From Hymenopus coronatus (Eukaryota; Arthropoda; Insecta; Mantodea; Hymenopodidae), in NCBI GenBank assembly GCA_030762935.1, contig CM060899.1, positions 17,405,001 to 17,469,000 of the forward strand: DNA of 64,000 nt, in the 5' to 3' direction. The translations under genes were made by a program, and so were the position numbers. Numbering within the stretch: position 1 is the first letter of the stretch; each line of letters begins with the position of its first letter. Shown here piece by piece: positions 1-11,312 of the stretch. The notes beneath the pieces were generated by a model that was not told where the DNA came from, made no database searches, and saw nothing but the letters and a program-made list of their open reading frames with translations.

Positions 1-195
1 TGTCCGCTTTTCTTTTGTTCTACTCCTGGCCAAGCAAAGAAGTGATTTGCAATGACAATCGCGTTATGATAACTTTTAAAACATTTGACAATCATTTTAG
101 CGTAGAGCATTCCCTTATTCTCTTCTACTTATTAGGAACTAAGTAATAAGAACATTTTGTTAATATTTATCTCGATTAGCATTGTTAAGTAAAGA
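1..195 (-). mobile_element. HLE1 fragment, 5' module type B, cut by window edge
   Basis: The stretch reads closely like 34500-34690: 'tactcctggccaagcaaag', then 'acatttgac', 'ggaactaagtaataagaac' and 'tctcgattagcattg'. This is the type B 5' module of the family, in reverse orientation. The element 5' terminus that should follow is not recognisable. Confidence 0.75.
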
Positions 196-835
196 TATCT
201 ATAGCAGTCGTGTTTCCATGGTTTTGGGACACTGAACTCTAGCTGATAACGATTATACATATAAATAAGAGGGATATGTAACGAATAAAACCAGCTAGTT
301 GTTAAATACTACTGCTCCATTAAAAAATTCTGGCTTCTGTGTATACTTGAGTATTTGCCAGATAATTACAGTTTGTGTATACTTTCCATTCTATTGTTTG
401 TTGATATAGGCAGTAAAATAAAAACAGCACGCATCATCGAGTAATCCCATGCAACGCACGCATTAATTATTTGGGATTACTACTTTCCCCTCGCTTTGTA
501 TAACTGTATTTTCGAAGCTCTTTTTTGTAACTGAGTCCGGAGTTTCTAGCTATAAAAATATTAATGAGAATATTCTGATCCGCTTCATGATTAAATTTTT
601 TATGAATTTCCATAATTTCTTTGATGACAAAAATGTTTACAGGGTTTCAACAATGACCACAGTTATAGCTTACTGGAAATAAAGGACTACGAGGAAAATA
701 TACTTGTTTCAGGACGAGAAAAAATATTAACATACGGATAGAAGTGTTTAACCAGAGGAAGAAAAAGAAAATTAATAATTTTAAATGTATAACTTTTTAC
801 ACCGCACGAAAAAAACCCCAGTTTTTTATGATCGC
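196..835. other. Unassigned AT-rich sequence
   Basis: No repeat family, RNA gene or convincing coding stretch recognised. Short open frames here show no familiar motif. Confidence 0.4.
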
Positions 836-897
836 TTCTCATTCAAGAGTTTGCGAGTTCGAATCTCGCTATTAGTCAGTTACCCGGGTATTTATCT
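836..897 (+). repeat. tRNA-like B-box repeat ending in ACCCGGGTA
   Basis: Contains GCGAGTTCGAATCTCGC, a perfect T-arm-like stem and loop matching a tRNA B box, followed by AGTTACCCGGGTA. The same B box plus TTACCCGGGTAA tail occurs inverted at 59978-60056. In both places the tail abuts the hairpin end of an HLE1 copy. It is probably the 3' part of a tRNA-derived SINE; the A-box half is not clear. Confidence 0.4.
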
Positions 898-1345
898 TGC
901 TTTCTCTACACGTACTATGCATATAATAGATAGAAAAGTTATTATATTACACCTAGTAGTTCGATGACGAGAATTCACTCGTATATATATTTCGAGGTCC
1001 CCTAAATCCAAGAAAGAGACCTTTTTAGAAAAAGGTCAGTGTGTGTATGTGTGGAGACATCGTAGCTCAAATATTTAGTATCTTCCAAGGACGTGATACG
1101 ATTTTCACACCAGACTACCCTTTACATGAATATTTTTGGACTGTTTAAAATCTTTAAAAAATGGCTCTAAAGGTTTTGATTAAAATACTGTATATTACAG
1201 ATGTTTACATTGAAATTAAAATGTATATATTGAATCCTAGGTACAATCTCTGAAGTCCTATTCATTCTGAGTGACGTTTGCATAACTGATAAAGGGTAAG
1301 AGATGAACAAAAGCTTATTACATAAAAAAAAAAAAAAAAAATCCG
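898..1345 (-). mobile_element. HLE1, 3' (hairpin) part, degraded
   Basis: Starts with CTTTCTCTACACGTACTATG, the left half of the terminal hairpin, but the right half is mutated. Short GT tract at about 1039-1052. The middle block is recognisable to 'gggtaagagatgaacaaaa'; the copy stops in a poly-A run at 1323-1342. Confidence 0.8.
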
Positions 1346-1997
1346 ATTGTTCACACAAATTTCTTTAGCTCTTCCATATAGAAACACCTCTTAGAAAATA
1401 CTATCATCTGCATCATGCTAATCAAGATGAAGTGCCGCTGTTATTTGCTTTGTGCTCCAATAAGGCGCTATCATGTGAGTCTACTTGGAGTTGGTCGAGG
1501 GTTAATGCTCGTGAAATTCTCTACATTGAGAGTGTAATACCTTGCAGGTTCCCTTTGTTGCACTGGCTAGGCTCGTTCTAGTAGGCCATGAGTTGCCTCT
1601 TGCTCAGGGGGAAAGAATGACAAAGGTGTGTAACACTTGGTAGACTCAAATAAAAGAGACATTTCACTTAATTTCACTGATGAGTTCTTTTATTGATTAT
1701 CTGTTGCCGGTTTGAGACACTAACCCTGCGAGCGACTCCCGACATAAACGATCGCGAACTTGATGACCTAATGTTTACAGGTGATAGTTCCACTCTTACT
1801 GAGTTCTTATAGTTTTACAACCGTCACGTGATCTTAAGCTTCACAGTCCGTATAACATTTACAGTAACAGTTGCCCGTCAGGTTAACTTTTACTATAACA
1901 CTCACAATTAATGCGTGTTTCTTACTATTCATCGCCGTCAGATTTCTTATAACAAGCCGATTTCTTACACTGGGCGCCGCGCGATTTCTTACATTTT
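1346..1997. other. Unassigned sequence with repeated TTTCTTA motif
   Basis: No coding or known repeat match. At 1919-1995 the word TTTCTTA recurs four times at irregular spacing (after GCGTG, AGA, CGA and CGA). A GGGCGCC next to one of them looked briefly like a retroviral-type primer binding site, but no long terminal repeat pair was found. Confidence 0.35.
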
Positions 1998-2545
1998 CGC
2001 AAAAATGGCTGTAACGATTTTGATTAAAATAACATATATTAAAGATATTTACCTGGCAAACAAAATGCATATCTTGAATTTTTTGGGAATAGCCTCTGAG
2101 AACTAATTTATTCTGGACGAATTTTACAGAATTTTGCATGACTGCTAAACCGTAAGACTTAGATAAAAACTTACTACACAAGAAATATAGAGCACGTTAA
2201 AACACACAGTTTATGTTATATACTTTTTTCGTGGAGTTGGTCGTTTTTGAGATATTCATTTTTTGGTTTCAGCCATGAAAAACTTACTTTTCTGATATAG
2301 GAATTTGTCAATTCCTGTCCATACAAACAAAGGAGCTTCAGTCGCATAGCAACCAGCTTTTAACTGTCACTTTAACCTATGGTAGTCCCTTATTTCGCTT
2401 CTACTTACAAGGAAACAAGTAATAACACTATTTCTGCTAATTTGTTCTGAGTAGGAGGAGTAAATAGAAGCATAAGCTTTTTAACAATAATTTGTTGCAG
2501 AGATGTAGAGAAAGTCATGTGAATGGAACACATCAGAATTAATCG
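1998..2545 (-). mobile_element. HLE1, 5' two-thirds
   Basis: Runs from the 'atggctgtaacgattttgat' block through 'gctaaaccgtaag', 'ttcgtggagttggtcg' and 'ctatggtagtcccttatttcgc' to the intact 5' terminus GTAGAGAAAGTCATGTGAAT followed by GGAACACATCAG. The hairpin end is missing. Confidence 0.88.
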
Positions 2546-2640
2546 GCTTTAGATATTTTTGTTATTAGTTTCAGTTTTAAAATACTTGAAAGTTAACTCA
2601 TACGGGAACTTGTCAACTCCGCCCACGGAAAGTAACGGAT
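2546..2640 (-). mobile_element. HLE1 internal fragment
   Basis: About 95 bases matching the 'tttgttattagtttcagttt' to 'gggaacttgtcaactcc' part of the family, wedged between two other copies. Confidence 0.6.
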
Positions 2641-2797
2641 TTTTATTTTCTCTACACGTGCTATATACATAGTGTACAGAGAAGGTATTGCATATCACCC
2701 AAAAATTCGATACCGAGATTTCACCGGAAATATAAATATATATATATATATGGGTCCCTTATATCCAAAAAAAGCATTTTCACAAAAACGTCCGCGC

Positions 2798-2843
<46 letters not shown>

Positions 2844-3440
2844 ACACAATAACACGACAAAGAAAAGTCGGTAAAATACTGAACTTGGTATTTGAATTTA
2901 TTATCTTTGAGGGTTGCGACCCGAAGATTTTGAGAAAAATCCCTCCTCCCCAAACTACACTTTACATGGATAACATTTTGAAAAGTTTTATGGTATATCT
3001 TGAATTTTCTGGGAATAGCCTCTGAAGACTACTTTATTCTGGATGAATTTTACGAAATTTTGCATAACTGCTAAACCGTAAGAGATGGACAAAAACCTAT
3101 CACACAAAAAATGTAGAGCACATTTAGACCCACAATTTATGTTATATAATTTTTTTTTCGTGGAGTTGGTCGTTTTTGAGATATTCCTTGTTTTTTGTCA
3201 ACTGCTGTCCATACAAACAAAACAACTTCAGTCACATAGCAATGAGCTTTTGATTATCACTTTAACCCATGGCACGCCCTTATTTCTCTCCTACTTACGA
3301 GGAAGCAAGTAATAAAACTATTTCTGCTGATTTCTTTTCGGTTAGCATGAAGTAAGAGGAAGCATAAGCTTTTTAATAATATTTCTTTGCAGAGATGCAG
3401 AGAAAGTCATGTGAATGGAACATCAGATTTTTATCCCATA
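2641..3440 (-). mobile_element. HLE1, near-complete, internal deletion
   Basis: Both ends are present: hairpin around TATATACATAGTG at the left, 5' terminus near 3410-3438. It has an uninterrupted (CG)n run followed by (GT)n and GAGAGA at 2792-2840. About 90 bases of the conserved middle are missing at ~2990, where 'gaaaagttttatgg' jumps to 'tatatcttgaattttctggg'. Confidence 0.92.
2792..2840. repeat. (CG)n-(GT)n-(GA)n microsatellite inside HLE1
   Basis: About ten CG units pass directly into about twelve GT units and a short GA run. The tract occupies the fixed microsatellite position of the HLE1 family. Confidence 0.95.
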
Positions 3441-3642
3441 GCAATCACATTTTAAAACACTTGACTACCGCTTTAGCTTAGCCTTATTTCACGTCTACTT
3501 TTAAGGAAATAAGTAATAAGACCATTTCTGCTAGTGTGTAACTCGATGAGCAGAGGTTGATAGAAGAATAAGGTTATTAACAATAATTTGGTACAGAGAT
3601 GTAGAAAAAGTCATGTGAATGGAACACATGAGATTTTTTAAA
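3441..3642 (-). mobile_element. HLE1 5' fragment, module type B
   Basis: Has 'ttttaaaacacttgacta', 'taaggaaataagtaataag' and a good 5' terminus, GTAGAAAAAGTCATGTGAAT then GGAACACATGAG. Confidence 0.75.
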
Positions 3643-3647
3643 ATAAA

Positions 3648-3800
3648 TCGTGTGTTTTAAAGATATCTACATATTTTATGTAGTAAATTTTCATCAATTG
3701 GTTCACTTTTACCACCTGTTCAAGATAATACGAAATTGTTTCCGAATAAAGAGGTCTTCACTGGCTTTTTTCAGAAAATACATTTTATTTTCATTTGTAA
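3648..3800 (+). mobile_element. HLE1 internal fragment, decayed
   Basis: The order 'gtgttttaa', 'tatgtagtaaattttcatca', 'gaataaagaggtcttcactg', 'cagaaaatacattttatttt' follows the family middle, with many substitutions. 3801-4008 holds nothing I recognise. Confidence 0.5.
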
Positions 3801-4008
3801 CCCTTTCTCTCCCCGGCCCGTACTTTTATGCCACATTTAACAACTAGGTCACATCGGCGGTTTTTCCCTTGGAATGATTTCTTTTGGCAATGGTGTTCAG
3901 TTGTTTATTGTTGATGTTTATCTTAGATGAACTGTCTTTTATCTTCGCACGCGCACATACATTCATAACGCCAGACTCTGGAGAGGATGGAGAAAAATCT
4001 GGTGTGAT

Positions 4009-4092
4009 CAATTCACATGACTTTCTCTGTAACAAATTATTGATAAAAAACTTATGCTTCTATTTACTTCATACTAATCGCGAAACTTAATT
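4009..4092 (+). mobile_element. HLE1 5' end, left of the LINE insertion
   Basis: TTCACATGACTTTCTCTG, then 'aacaaattattgataaaa' and 'cttctatttacttcatacta', matching the first ~85 bases of the family. The same copy resumes at 6935, so the LINE between is a later insertion. Confidence 0.75.
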
Positions 4093-6934
4093 GGGTTGTG
4101 GCTGAATATTTACTGGCATGGTCGGGATGACTTGAATGGCAGCAAAACTGCGATGTGGAAGGCAACGAGAAACAACCACATAAAATTCTCAAGAATCAGC
4201 GAACTATGACATGAAGTCTTCTCATGTTAAAATATCCGGAGGTAAAATAGGCCCGCAATCAGATCTCCGGGGGAGCAGGAGTGGGAATAATACTAAACAA
4301 AGAAATGGGAAAAAGAGTAAAAGGATACATCCAATATAATGAGAGAATAATTCTAGTAAGAATAGAAACCAAACCCGTAGACACTATAATTATACAAGTA
4401 TATATGCCTACATCAGGACATGAGGATGAAGAAATTGAACAAATGCACGAACATATTGAAGAACTAACTAAAGGAATTAAAGGTGATGAAAACTTAATAA
4501 TAATGGGAGATTGGAATGCATCGGTAGGTGAAGTGGAAGAAATACATATAGTAGGAACATTTGGATTAGGCACACGAAATAGAAGAGGAGGACGATTAAT
4601 AGAATTTTGTGCAAAAAACAAGTTAGTAATAACTAACACATTATTTGATCATCATGTAAGAAGGAGATACACGTGGAAAATGCCAGGAGATATAAACAGA
4701 TATCAAATAGATTATATCTTGACAAAACAAAGATTTCGAAATCAAGTGAAAGAGAGTAAGAGCTATCCAGGAGCGGACGTAGATAGTGACCATAATATGA
4801 TGATGAAAACTCTATTAAAATTTAAGAAACTAATTAAAAGTAATAGGAAGAAATGGAATATTAGAAAGCTAAAAGATGAACAAACGCTACAAGAATATAA
4901 AAACAAAACTAATGAACATATAGAAATTAAACCACAAGACACAAATTCAAGTTGGGAACTGATCAAAACAAAAATACGAAAATTAGCTGAAGAAACTATT
5001 AATACTAACACAATAACAAATAAAAAAGAATGGATCACAAATGACATTATAAAAATGATTAATGAACGCAGAAAGCTAAAAAATTCAAAGGACCCAGAAG
5101 CATCAATAAAATACAAAGCACTACGAAACAAAATAAATAGAAAAATTAGAGAAAGGAAGGAAGTATTTTTAAAAGAAAATATGGAAATAATAGATGAAGA
5201 ATTCAAGAAAGGAAAATTAGAGACAGCATATAAAGAAATTAAAAACTTTTTTATTGAACGTAAAACACAAGGGAACAAACTAAGAGACAGAGAAGGAAAA
5301 TTAATTGATGATGATAAGATTAAAGTAAAAAGATGGAAAGAGTATATAGAGAATTTGTATAAAGGACATGAAATAGAAGAGCTAAAAGAAATCATAGATG
5401 AAGTAGAAGATGATAGAGGAGACCCAATACTAAAAGAAGAATTCGAACAGGCTCTAAACAATCTAAGAGATGGAAAAGCACCTGGGGAGGATGGGATTCC
5501 TGGAGAACTATTGAAGAATGCAAATGAAGAACTACACAAGACACTCTATGAACTCATATTTGATATATATGAAACTGGAATACTACCAGAAGATTTTAAA
5601 ATGTATAAAATTATACCAATCCCAAAAAAAGCAAATGCTGAAAAATGTGAATAATACCGTACACTAAGTTTAATGTCGCATGCATCCAAAATATTAAAAA
5701 AAATAATATATAATAGAATAGAAAAGAAAATAGATACATACATAACAGTTGATCAATTTGGATTTAGGAAGAACACACGCACACGAGAAGCAATATTAGC
5801 AATGAGACTAATACTGGAAAGAAGGCTAAGAAAGAATAAAAGAACATATATTGCTTTCATAGATATAGAGAAAGCAATTGATAATATGGATTGGATCAAA
5901 ATGTTTGGAGTGCTTAGAAACCTGGGAATTAAATTTAGAGATTTTAGGATTATATGGAATCTATATAAAGATGAAAAAGCAATTATAAACTGTGGGAGAA
6001 ACCAAGAAATAGTCCATATAAGAAAAGGAGTCAGACAAGGATGTGCACTATCCTCAATACTGTTTAATGCATACTTACAGAGTGCACTAAATGAAATCAC
6101 GGAAGAAATACACTGGAATAAAGATACAGGGCATAAAAATCAATATGCTCCGCTTTGCAGATGATATTGCAATATTAATGGAAAACAAGAAAGATTTAGA
6201 AACATTCATAAACAAATTAGAAAATACATTAAGGAACAACTACAACTTAAACATTAATAAATCAAAAACAAAAACTATGACTTGCAGGAAGAAAGGGAAT
6301 AGTAACACAAAAATTAAACTAAATGGACAACTATTAGAAGAAACCGAAATATTTCAATATCTAGGAAACAAAATAACAGCTGATGGAAGGAGCAAAACAG
6401 AAATAACCAGTAGAATACAACACGCAAAACTTGCTTTTAATAAAAAGTACCAGCTATTTACTGCAAACAATATTAGCCTTGAAACCCGGAAGAATTTATT
6501 ACAAACATATGTATGGAGTATTATGTTATATGTATGTGAAACTTGGACAATTTTAAAAGCAGAAAGAAAGAGAATAGAAGCATTTGAAACATGGTGCTAT
6601 AGGAAAATGCTAAAAATTAAATGGAGTGACAAAATTAAAAATGAAGAAGTATATAAAAGAGCAGAAGCGGAAAAACGAATTTGGAACCAAATTAAAAGAA
6701 GAAGAACAAAATTAATAGGCCATTTATTAAGACATCAGAGCACACTGAATATTATAATAGAAGGTATGATAGAAGGAAGAAGTGGCAAAGGAAGAGCAAG
6801 ATCACAATATATAAAACAAATTATGGAAGATATGAAATGCAGTAAATATGAAGAACTCAAACGGAAAGCAGAGAGAAGATCTGAATGGAGAGTCGCTGCA
6901 AACTAATCCAAGGATTGAAGACTCCTAACAACAA
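4093..6934 (+). mobile_element. Decayed non-LTR retrotransposon (LINE) nested in HLE1
   Basis: The inserted block is delimited by the two halves of one HLE1 copy. Both junctions show versions of 'gagaaaaaatt' (CGCGAAACTTAATT at 4079-4092; TTGAGAAAAATTAG at ~6939), so a degraded target-site duplication of roughly 10-14 bases is plausible. The 3' end is a short AAC-repeat tail (CAACAACAATTG) after the last codons, as in RTE-like and related LINEs. The front (4093-4250) has no readable frame, so the copy is probably 5'-truncated or internally deleted. Confidence 0.8.
4251..6906 (+). pseudogene. LINE ORF2 pseudogene: endonuclease plus reverse transcriptase
   Basis: The product would nick target DNA and reverse-transcribe the element RNA. 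The endonuclease part lacks its N-terminus but keeps IIMGDWNASVG, a TW..PGD..R.QIDYIL stretch and a final SDHN, typical of apurinic-type endonucleases. The reverse transcriptase part keeps a FIDIEKAIDN motif (usual F replaced by I), KGVRQGCALS, and the catalytic FADD box at about 6157. The C-terminal region ends near WRVAAN. Breaks seen: an upstream in-frame stop at 4248, a TAA at 5652-5654 just before YRTLSLMS, and a frameshift between about 6095 and 6130 that moves the FADD part to another frame. Family: RTE-like is my best guess from the motifs. It cannot be active. Confidence 0.88.
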
Positions 6935-7613
6935 CAATTGAGAAAAATTAGCATAAGTAGCCTTATTACTTGCTTCCTTGTAAGTAGAAGGGAAATAAGG
7001 GAGTACCATAGGTTAAAGTGATGGTCAAAAGCTGGTTGCTATGTCACTGAAGTTCCTTTGTTTGTATAGACAGCAGCTGACAAATTCCTATATGAGAAAA
7101 GTAAGTTTTTCAAAGCTGAAACCAATAACAAGGAATATCTCAAAAACGATTAACTCCATGAAAAAAATGTATATTACATAAATTGTGGTTTGAACGTTCT
7201 CTACATTTTTTTGTAGTAAGTTTTTGTCCATCTCTTACGGTTTAGCAGTTATGCAAAATTTCGTAAAATTCATCCAGAATAAAGTAGTCCTCAGAGGTAT
7301 TCCCAGAAAATTCAAGATATACATTTCATTTGTCAGTCAATATTTTAATCAAAATCGTTAGTCATTTTTGAGAAAAATAAAATTTTCGAAAAAAGTTCCA
7401 AGTAAAGGGTAAATGGGGGTGGGGGATTTTCTTGAAAATCTTCGGCTAGCATTCTTGGAAGATAACTAAGCTAAATACAAAGTTTGGTTTTTAAGGGACT
7501 TTTCGTATTTGAACTTGACTGCTCACATACACAGACACACAAATCAAAAGTGTATATCGAATTTTTGGGTGCAATACATAACCTTCTCTATAGAGCAGGT
7601 AGAAAGTAAAAAT
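6935..7613 (+). mobile_element. HLE1, right part of the copy split by the LINE
   Basis: Continues the 4009-4092 copy from 'ttagcataagtagccttatt' to a damaged hairpin (ACCTTCTCTATAGAGCAGGT) ending GTAGAAAGTAAAAATG. The AC tract has shrunk to about ten bases. 7614-7778 is unassigned. Confidence 0.9.
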
Positions 7614-7778
7614 GTACACCCCAACCAAAAATTGAATATCTTTAATAAATATCATAAACTTGTTTTTTGAGGAAATTGAAAACTTAATCGAAAAATCTTC
7701 GTTAAAAGCAAAGTTTGTTTAACACAATGTTCATTTTCAGTTATTCTGTGCAAATACGCACACCATTTCCTGAGCTTT

Positions 7779-8472
7779 TCTTTCTCTACACGTCCTTTGT
7801 ACATAATGTATAGAGAAGGTATTGTCTTCGATACCGAGATTTCACTAGAAATACATGTTTTGAGACCCCTGAATCCAATTTTTTTTTAAAATGTCCTTGT
7901 GTTTCTATCTGTGTTTGTGTGTCTGTGGTCAGTAAAGCTCAGACTTATTAGAAACCAATATTTAAGTTTGGTGTCTAATGCCCCCCACTCCCAACTTACT
8001 CTTTACATGGAAAAAAATTCGAAAATTTTTATTTTCTCAAATGTGGCTGAATTATTTTGATTAAAATCTCTTATATTTAAGATATTTACATGACAAATAA
8101 AATGTATAGGGCTACCAATGTATAATGGTTAACAATTTTGATTAAAATTCCATATGTTTAAGATATTTTCATAACAAATGAAATGATGTGGAATGATCTA
8201 GGAATGGCCCTGAAGTCCTCTTCATTCTGGACGACTTTTGTACAACTCTTGTATAACTGGTAAACCGTAAGGGATAGACCAAAACTTGCCACACAAAAAA
8301 CGTAATCTCATTAAATCACACAATTTGTCGTATACAAAATATTTCTTTTGTGGGATTTCTTCGCGAGATATTCTTTGTTATTGGTTTCGATTTTAAACTA
8401 CGAGAAATCAACTTTCATTTCATCTCTTATTTTAATTCTGGGATGCAAAAGAAAACCGAATATCAAATGTTA
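7779..8472 (-). mobile_element. HLE1 with internal duplication, 5' end missing
   Basis: Hairpin at 7779-7826. The 'acaattttgattaaaat...cataacaaatgaaatg' block is present twice (about 8046-8104 and 8131-8190). The copy stops in the type B module, where the next copy begins directly at 8473. Confidence 0.88.
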
Positions 8473-8628
8473 CTTTCTTTACGGGTACTATGTACATATT
8501 GTATAGAGAGATATTGTATTGCACCCAAAAAATTCAATACCGAGATTTAACCGGAAATACTTATTTTCGGACCTCCTGAATCCAAAAAAAGCATTTTTAG
8601 GAAAAGGCGCGCGCGCGCGCGCGTGTGT

Positions 8629-8666
<38 letters not shown>

Positions 8667-9291
8667 CAGCATTGCTCAAAAACGAAAAGTCCGTTAAATA
8701 CCAAACTTGGTACTTAAGTTCAGTATCTTCCAAGGATGCAACACGAAAATTTTCCTGAAAATCCCTCCACCCCAGTTACCCTTTACATGGAAATTGTTTC
8801 AAAATGTTTGATTTCCTCAAAAATGACCTTAACAATTTTGATAAAAATATCATATATTAAATATATTTACCTGACAAATAAAATGTATATCTTGAATTTT
8901 CTGGAAATAGCCTCTGAAGAGTAGTTTATTCTGGATCATTTTTACGGAATCTTGGATAACTGGTAAACCGTAAGAGATAGACAAAATTATACTTAACACA
9001 AAATGTACATCTCATTAAAACACACAATTTATGATATGTGGAGTTGATCGTTTTTCAGATATTCCTTGCTGTTGGTTTCAGCTTTAAATTTCTCATACGG
9101 GAATTTATGAACTTTAACCTATAGTACTCCCTTCTTTCGCTTCTATATATAAGGAACTAAGCAATAAGACCAATTCCGCTATTTTATTATCAATGAGCAT
9201 GAAGGAAATAGAAGCATAAACTTTTTAACAATAATATGTTGCAGAAATTTAGAGAATGTCGTGTGAATGGAACACATCAGATTTTCTTTTG
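8473..9291 (-). mobile_element. HLE1, complete
   Basis: Hairpin (ACTTTCTTTACGGGTACTAT...) at left; (GC)n then (GT)n tract at 8608-8664; 5' terminus GTCGTGTGAATGGAACACAT at right. It abuts the previous copy head to tail, with no spacer. Confidence 0.93.
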
Positions 9292-9962
9292 AGTTATAGA
9301 GTCGCAAATACACAAGGATTTTTGAAAAACATTTCATGGTTCTTATGCGGTGCTAACACCAAAAGTGACTTTGGTACTTGGCTGGAGTTTTCATTGGCAG
9401 GCCTTTAGTTATCCGCAGCTGTAGTTATCACCGTTTGCAGCGCCACTGTGCTAGAGCAGGACAAACAAGCCGCATGTATAAATAAGAGAAGAAGATCGAT
9501 GCGTTTACAATGTAAAACAAACAACGCGCGGAAGTAAACAATCCCATCGTAATTATCAGACTGCGCAATGTTTACACATACTGCCGCCTGCAGCAGCACC
9601 AGCGCTCTCGTATATAGCTCCGCTGGAGAACAGAAAAAAGAAGTCCTTTGATGCCTGCAGATACTGGAGATTTTCCGCGCATAATTCTGAATTTACCATA
9701 GAGAACAGTAAAAAAGGTAAACTGACCGTTACTGAAGAGCACAGTGTTCCAGGTTGGTAAAATACGGAGACTTCGTGTATAGAGTAGTGTGGTCAGTATA
9801 ATACGCTTCGTCTGGACCCCTCCCATAGAATTTATTTTATGCACCTGGTTTGTATGGATCACTGCCAGGAATCGAACCTGGAACAAAAGATCCAATAACT
9901 GAAGTATTTTGACTCTATAAAGTGACAAAACAACTTTCTTTGGATCTATCTTGTGCACCATC
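9292..9962. other. Unassigned unique sequence
   Basis: Less AT-rich than its surroundings and free of HLE1 similarity. No coding motif recognised. A tRNA-like T-arm lies near the right end (separate entry). Confidence 0.4.
9856..9925 (-). repeat. tRNA-like remnant with intact T-arm
   Basis: On the minus strand CCAGG-TTCGATT-CCTGG is a perfect T stem-loop and contains a canonical B box. The outer GTCACT and AGTGAT can pair as an acceptor-like stem. I could not fold a convincing anticodon arm, so this is a tRNA pseudogene or SINE head, not a working tRNA. Confidence 0.35.
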
Positions 9963-10776
9963 ATGTATTATTTTCTCTAACCCGCATGCACAATGTACGT
10001 AGTGGATAGAGAAGGTATTGCATTCCACCAACATTTTCGATGACGAGATTTCATCGGAAATATAAGTTTTGGGTGCCCCTGAATCCAAAAATAGCATTTT
10101 TACAGAAAAGGAAAAGACCGTTAAATCCCAAACTTGGTGTTTAAGTTTGGCATCTTCCAAGGATGCGACATGAAGACTTTCAAGAAAATCCCCCACACCC
10201 ATCTACCCTTTACATGGAATTTTCGAAAATTTCTTAAAATGGCTCTAACGATTTTGACTAAAATGTCAAATTTGAAGGTATTTGCTTGTCAAATAAAATG
10301 TATATCTTGAATTTTCAGGGAATAGCCTCTGAAGCCTATTTTATTCTGGATGAATTTTATGGAATTTTGCATAACTGCTAAACCGTAAGAGATGGATAGA
10401 AAGTTAACACATAAAAAATGTAATGCACATTAAAACATACAATTTATGTCATCTACACTTTTTTTGTGGAGTTGATCGTTTTTAGATATTCCTTGTTTTT
10501 GATTTCAACTTTGAAAAACACACTTTTCTCATACGGAATTTGTCAACTCCTGTACATAGAAACAAAGGAACTTCAGTCAAATAGTAACCAGCTTTTGACT
10601 ATCACTTTAACCTATGGTACCCCCTTATTTGCCTTCTACTTGCAAGGAAGTAAGTAATATGACCATTTCTGTTAATTTTTCTAAATTAGCAAGAAGTAAA
10701 TAGAAGAATAAGCTTTTTAACAATAATTTGTTGGAGAGAGTAGAGACAGTAATGTGAATGGAACACATCAGATTTT
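9963..10776 (-). mobile_element. HLE1, complete, no microsatellite
   Basis: Hairpin with the variant ATGTACGTAGTGGATAGAG; 5' terminus GACAGTAATGTGAATGGAAC then ACATCAG. The GT tract is gone: 'tacagaaaag' runs straight into 'gaaaagaccgttaaat'. The element does not need the tract to be recognised. Confidence 0.92.
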
Positions 10777-10956
10777 AGAAAAAGGTCTGTCTGTGTTTGT
10801 GGACAGCATAGCTCAAAAACGAAAACACCGTTAAATACCAAACTTGGCATTCAGGTTTACTGTCTTCCAAGGATGCGACACTTTAGATGGAACATTTTGA
10901 GTTTCTCAAAAATAGCTGTAAAGATTTTGATTAAAGTACCGTATAATTACAATCGC
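10777..10956 (-). mobile_element. HLE1 internal fragment
   Basis: 'gaaaaaggtctgtctgtgtt' through 'ataccaaacttggcattcag' to 'attttgattaaagtaccgta'; both ends missing. It ends where the SINE begins. Confidence 0.8.
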
Positions 10957-11215
10957 GTGGATACCATCTCACGTTGGTATTAAAGGCAACGAAGTGACCA
11001 CCCGCCTCTCACCTTGACAGCCGGGGTTCGATTCCAAGCGACCGCATGTGAGCTTTGTGGTGGACAAAGCGGCGCTGGGGCGGGTTTTCTCCGGATACTC
11101 CGGTTTCCTCCGCCATCGCATTCCACCGGTTCTCCGTCATCATCAGTGTCACCGCCTGCGGTGCCATAAGTAGTTAAAGCGGGCGTTAAACACTACAAAA
11201 AAAAAACAAAAAAAC
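10957..11215 (+). mobile_element. tRNA-derived SINE (SINE-1)
   Basis: The tRNA-like head is mutated in its A-box half (CACCCGCCTCTCACC) but has a perfect B box (GGGTTCGATTCCAAGC). The body has 'aaagcggcgctggggcgggt', 'tctccgg', 'cattccaccgg' and 'caccgcctgcggtgcc'; the 3' end is 'gggcgttaaacactac' plus an A-rich tail of about 30 bases. Other copies: 34868-35003, 39418-39562, 49723-49931. The longest head (49.9 kb copy) has a class II, Ser/Leu-like layout. Confidence 0.88.
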
Positions 11216-11312
11216 AAAGAAGCAGGCTCTACAGCACGAGAAGCTACTAAACACCCTTTGAACGACCCTGCTTTACTTAGCACTGATCAGGATGTTAACA
11301 CCCATATGAAAA

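Noticed and set aside
1400..1997. Possible LTR retrotransposon edge with a primer binding site at GGGCGCC
   Set aside because: No matching terminal repeat, polypurine tract or gag/pol-like frame was found in the window.
2672..3025. Many open frames of 60-145 codons inside HLE1 copies
   Set aside because: They arise on both strands of the same repeat, start and stop at different places in each copy, and are dominated by microsatellite translations (runs of TH, CV, RA). The repeated peptides only reflect repeated DNA.
4763..5539. 258-codon frame on the minus strand opposite the LINE
   Set aside because: It is the antisense of the A-rich LINE coding strand; serine- and isoleucine-rich content is what antisense of lysine/glutamate codons gives.
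7779..8472. Classical MITE interpretation of HLE1 (terminal inverted repeats with target duplication)
   Set aside because: The inverted 12-base motif is subterminal on the 5' side and part of a hairpin on the 3' side, and the readable insertion sites lack duplications. Not fully excluded.
9856..9925. Functional tRNA gene
   Set aside because: Good T-arm but no credible anticodon arm; a repeat or pseudogene is more likely.
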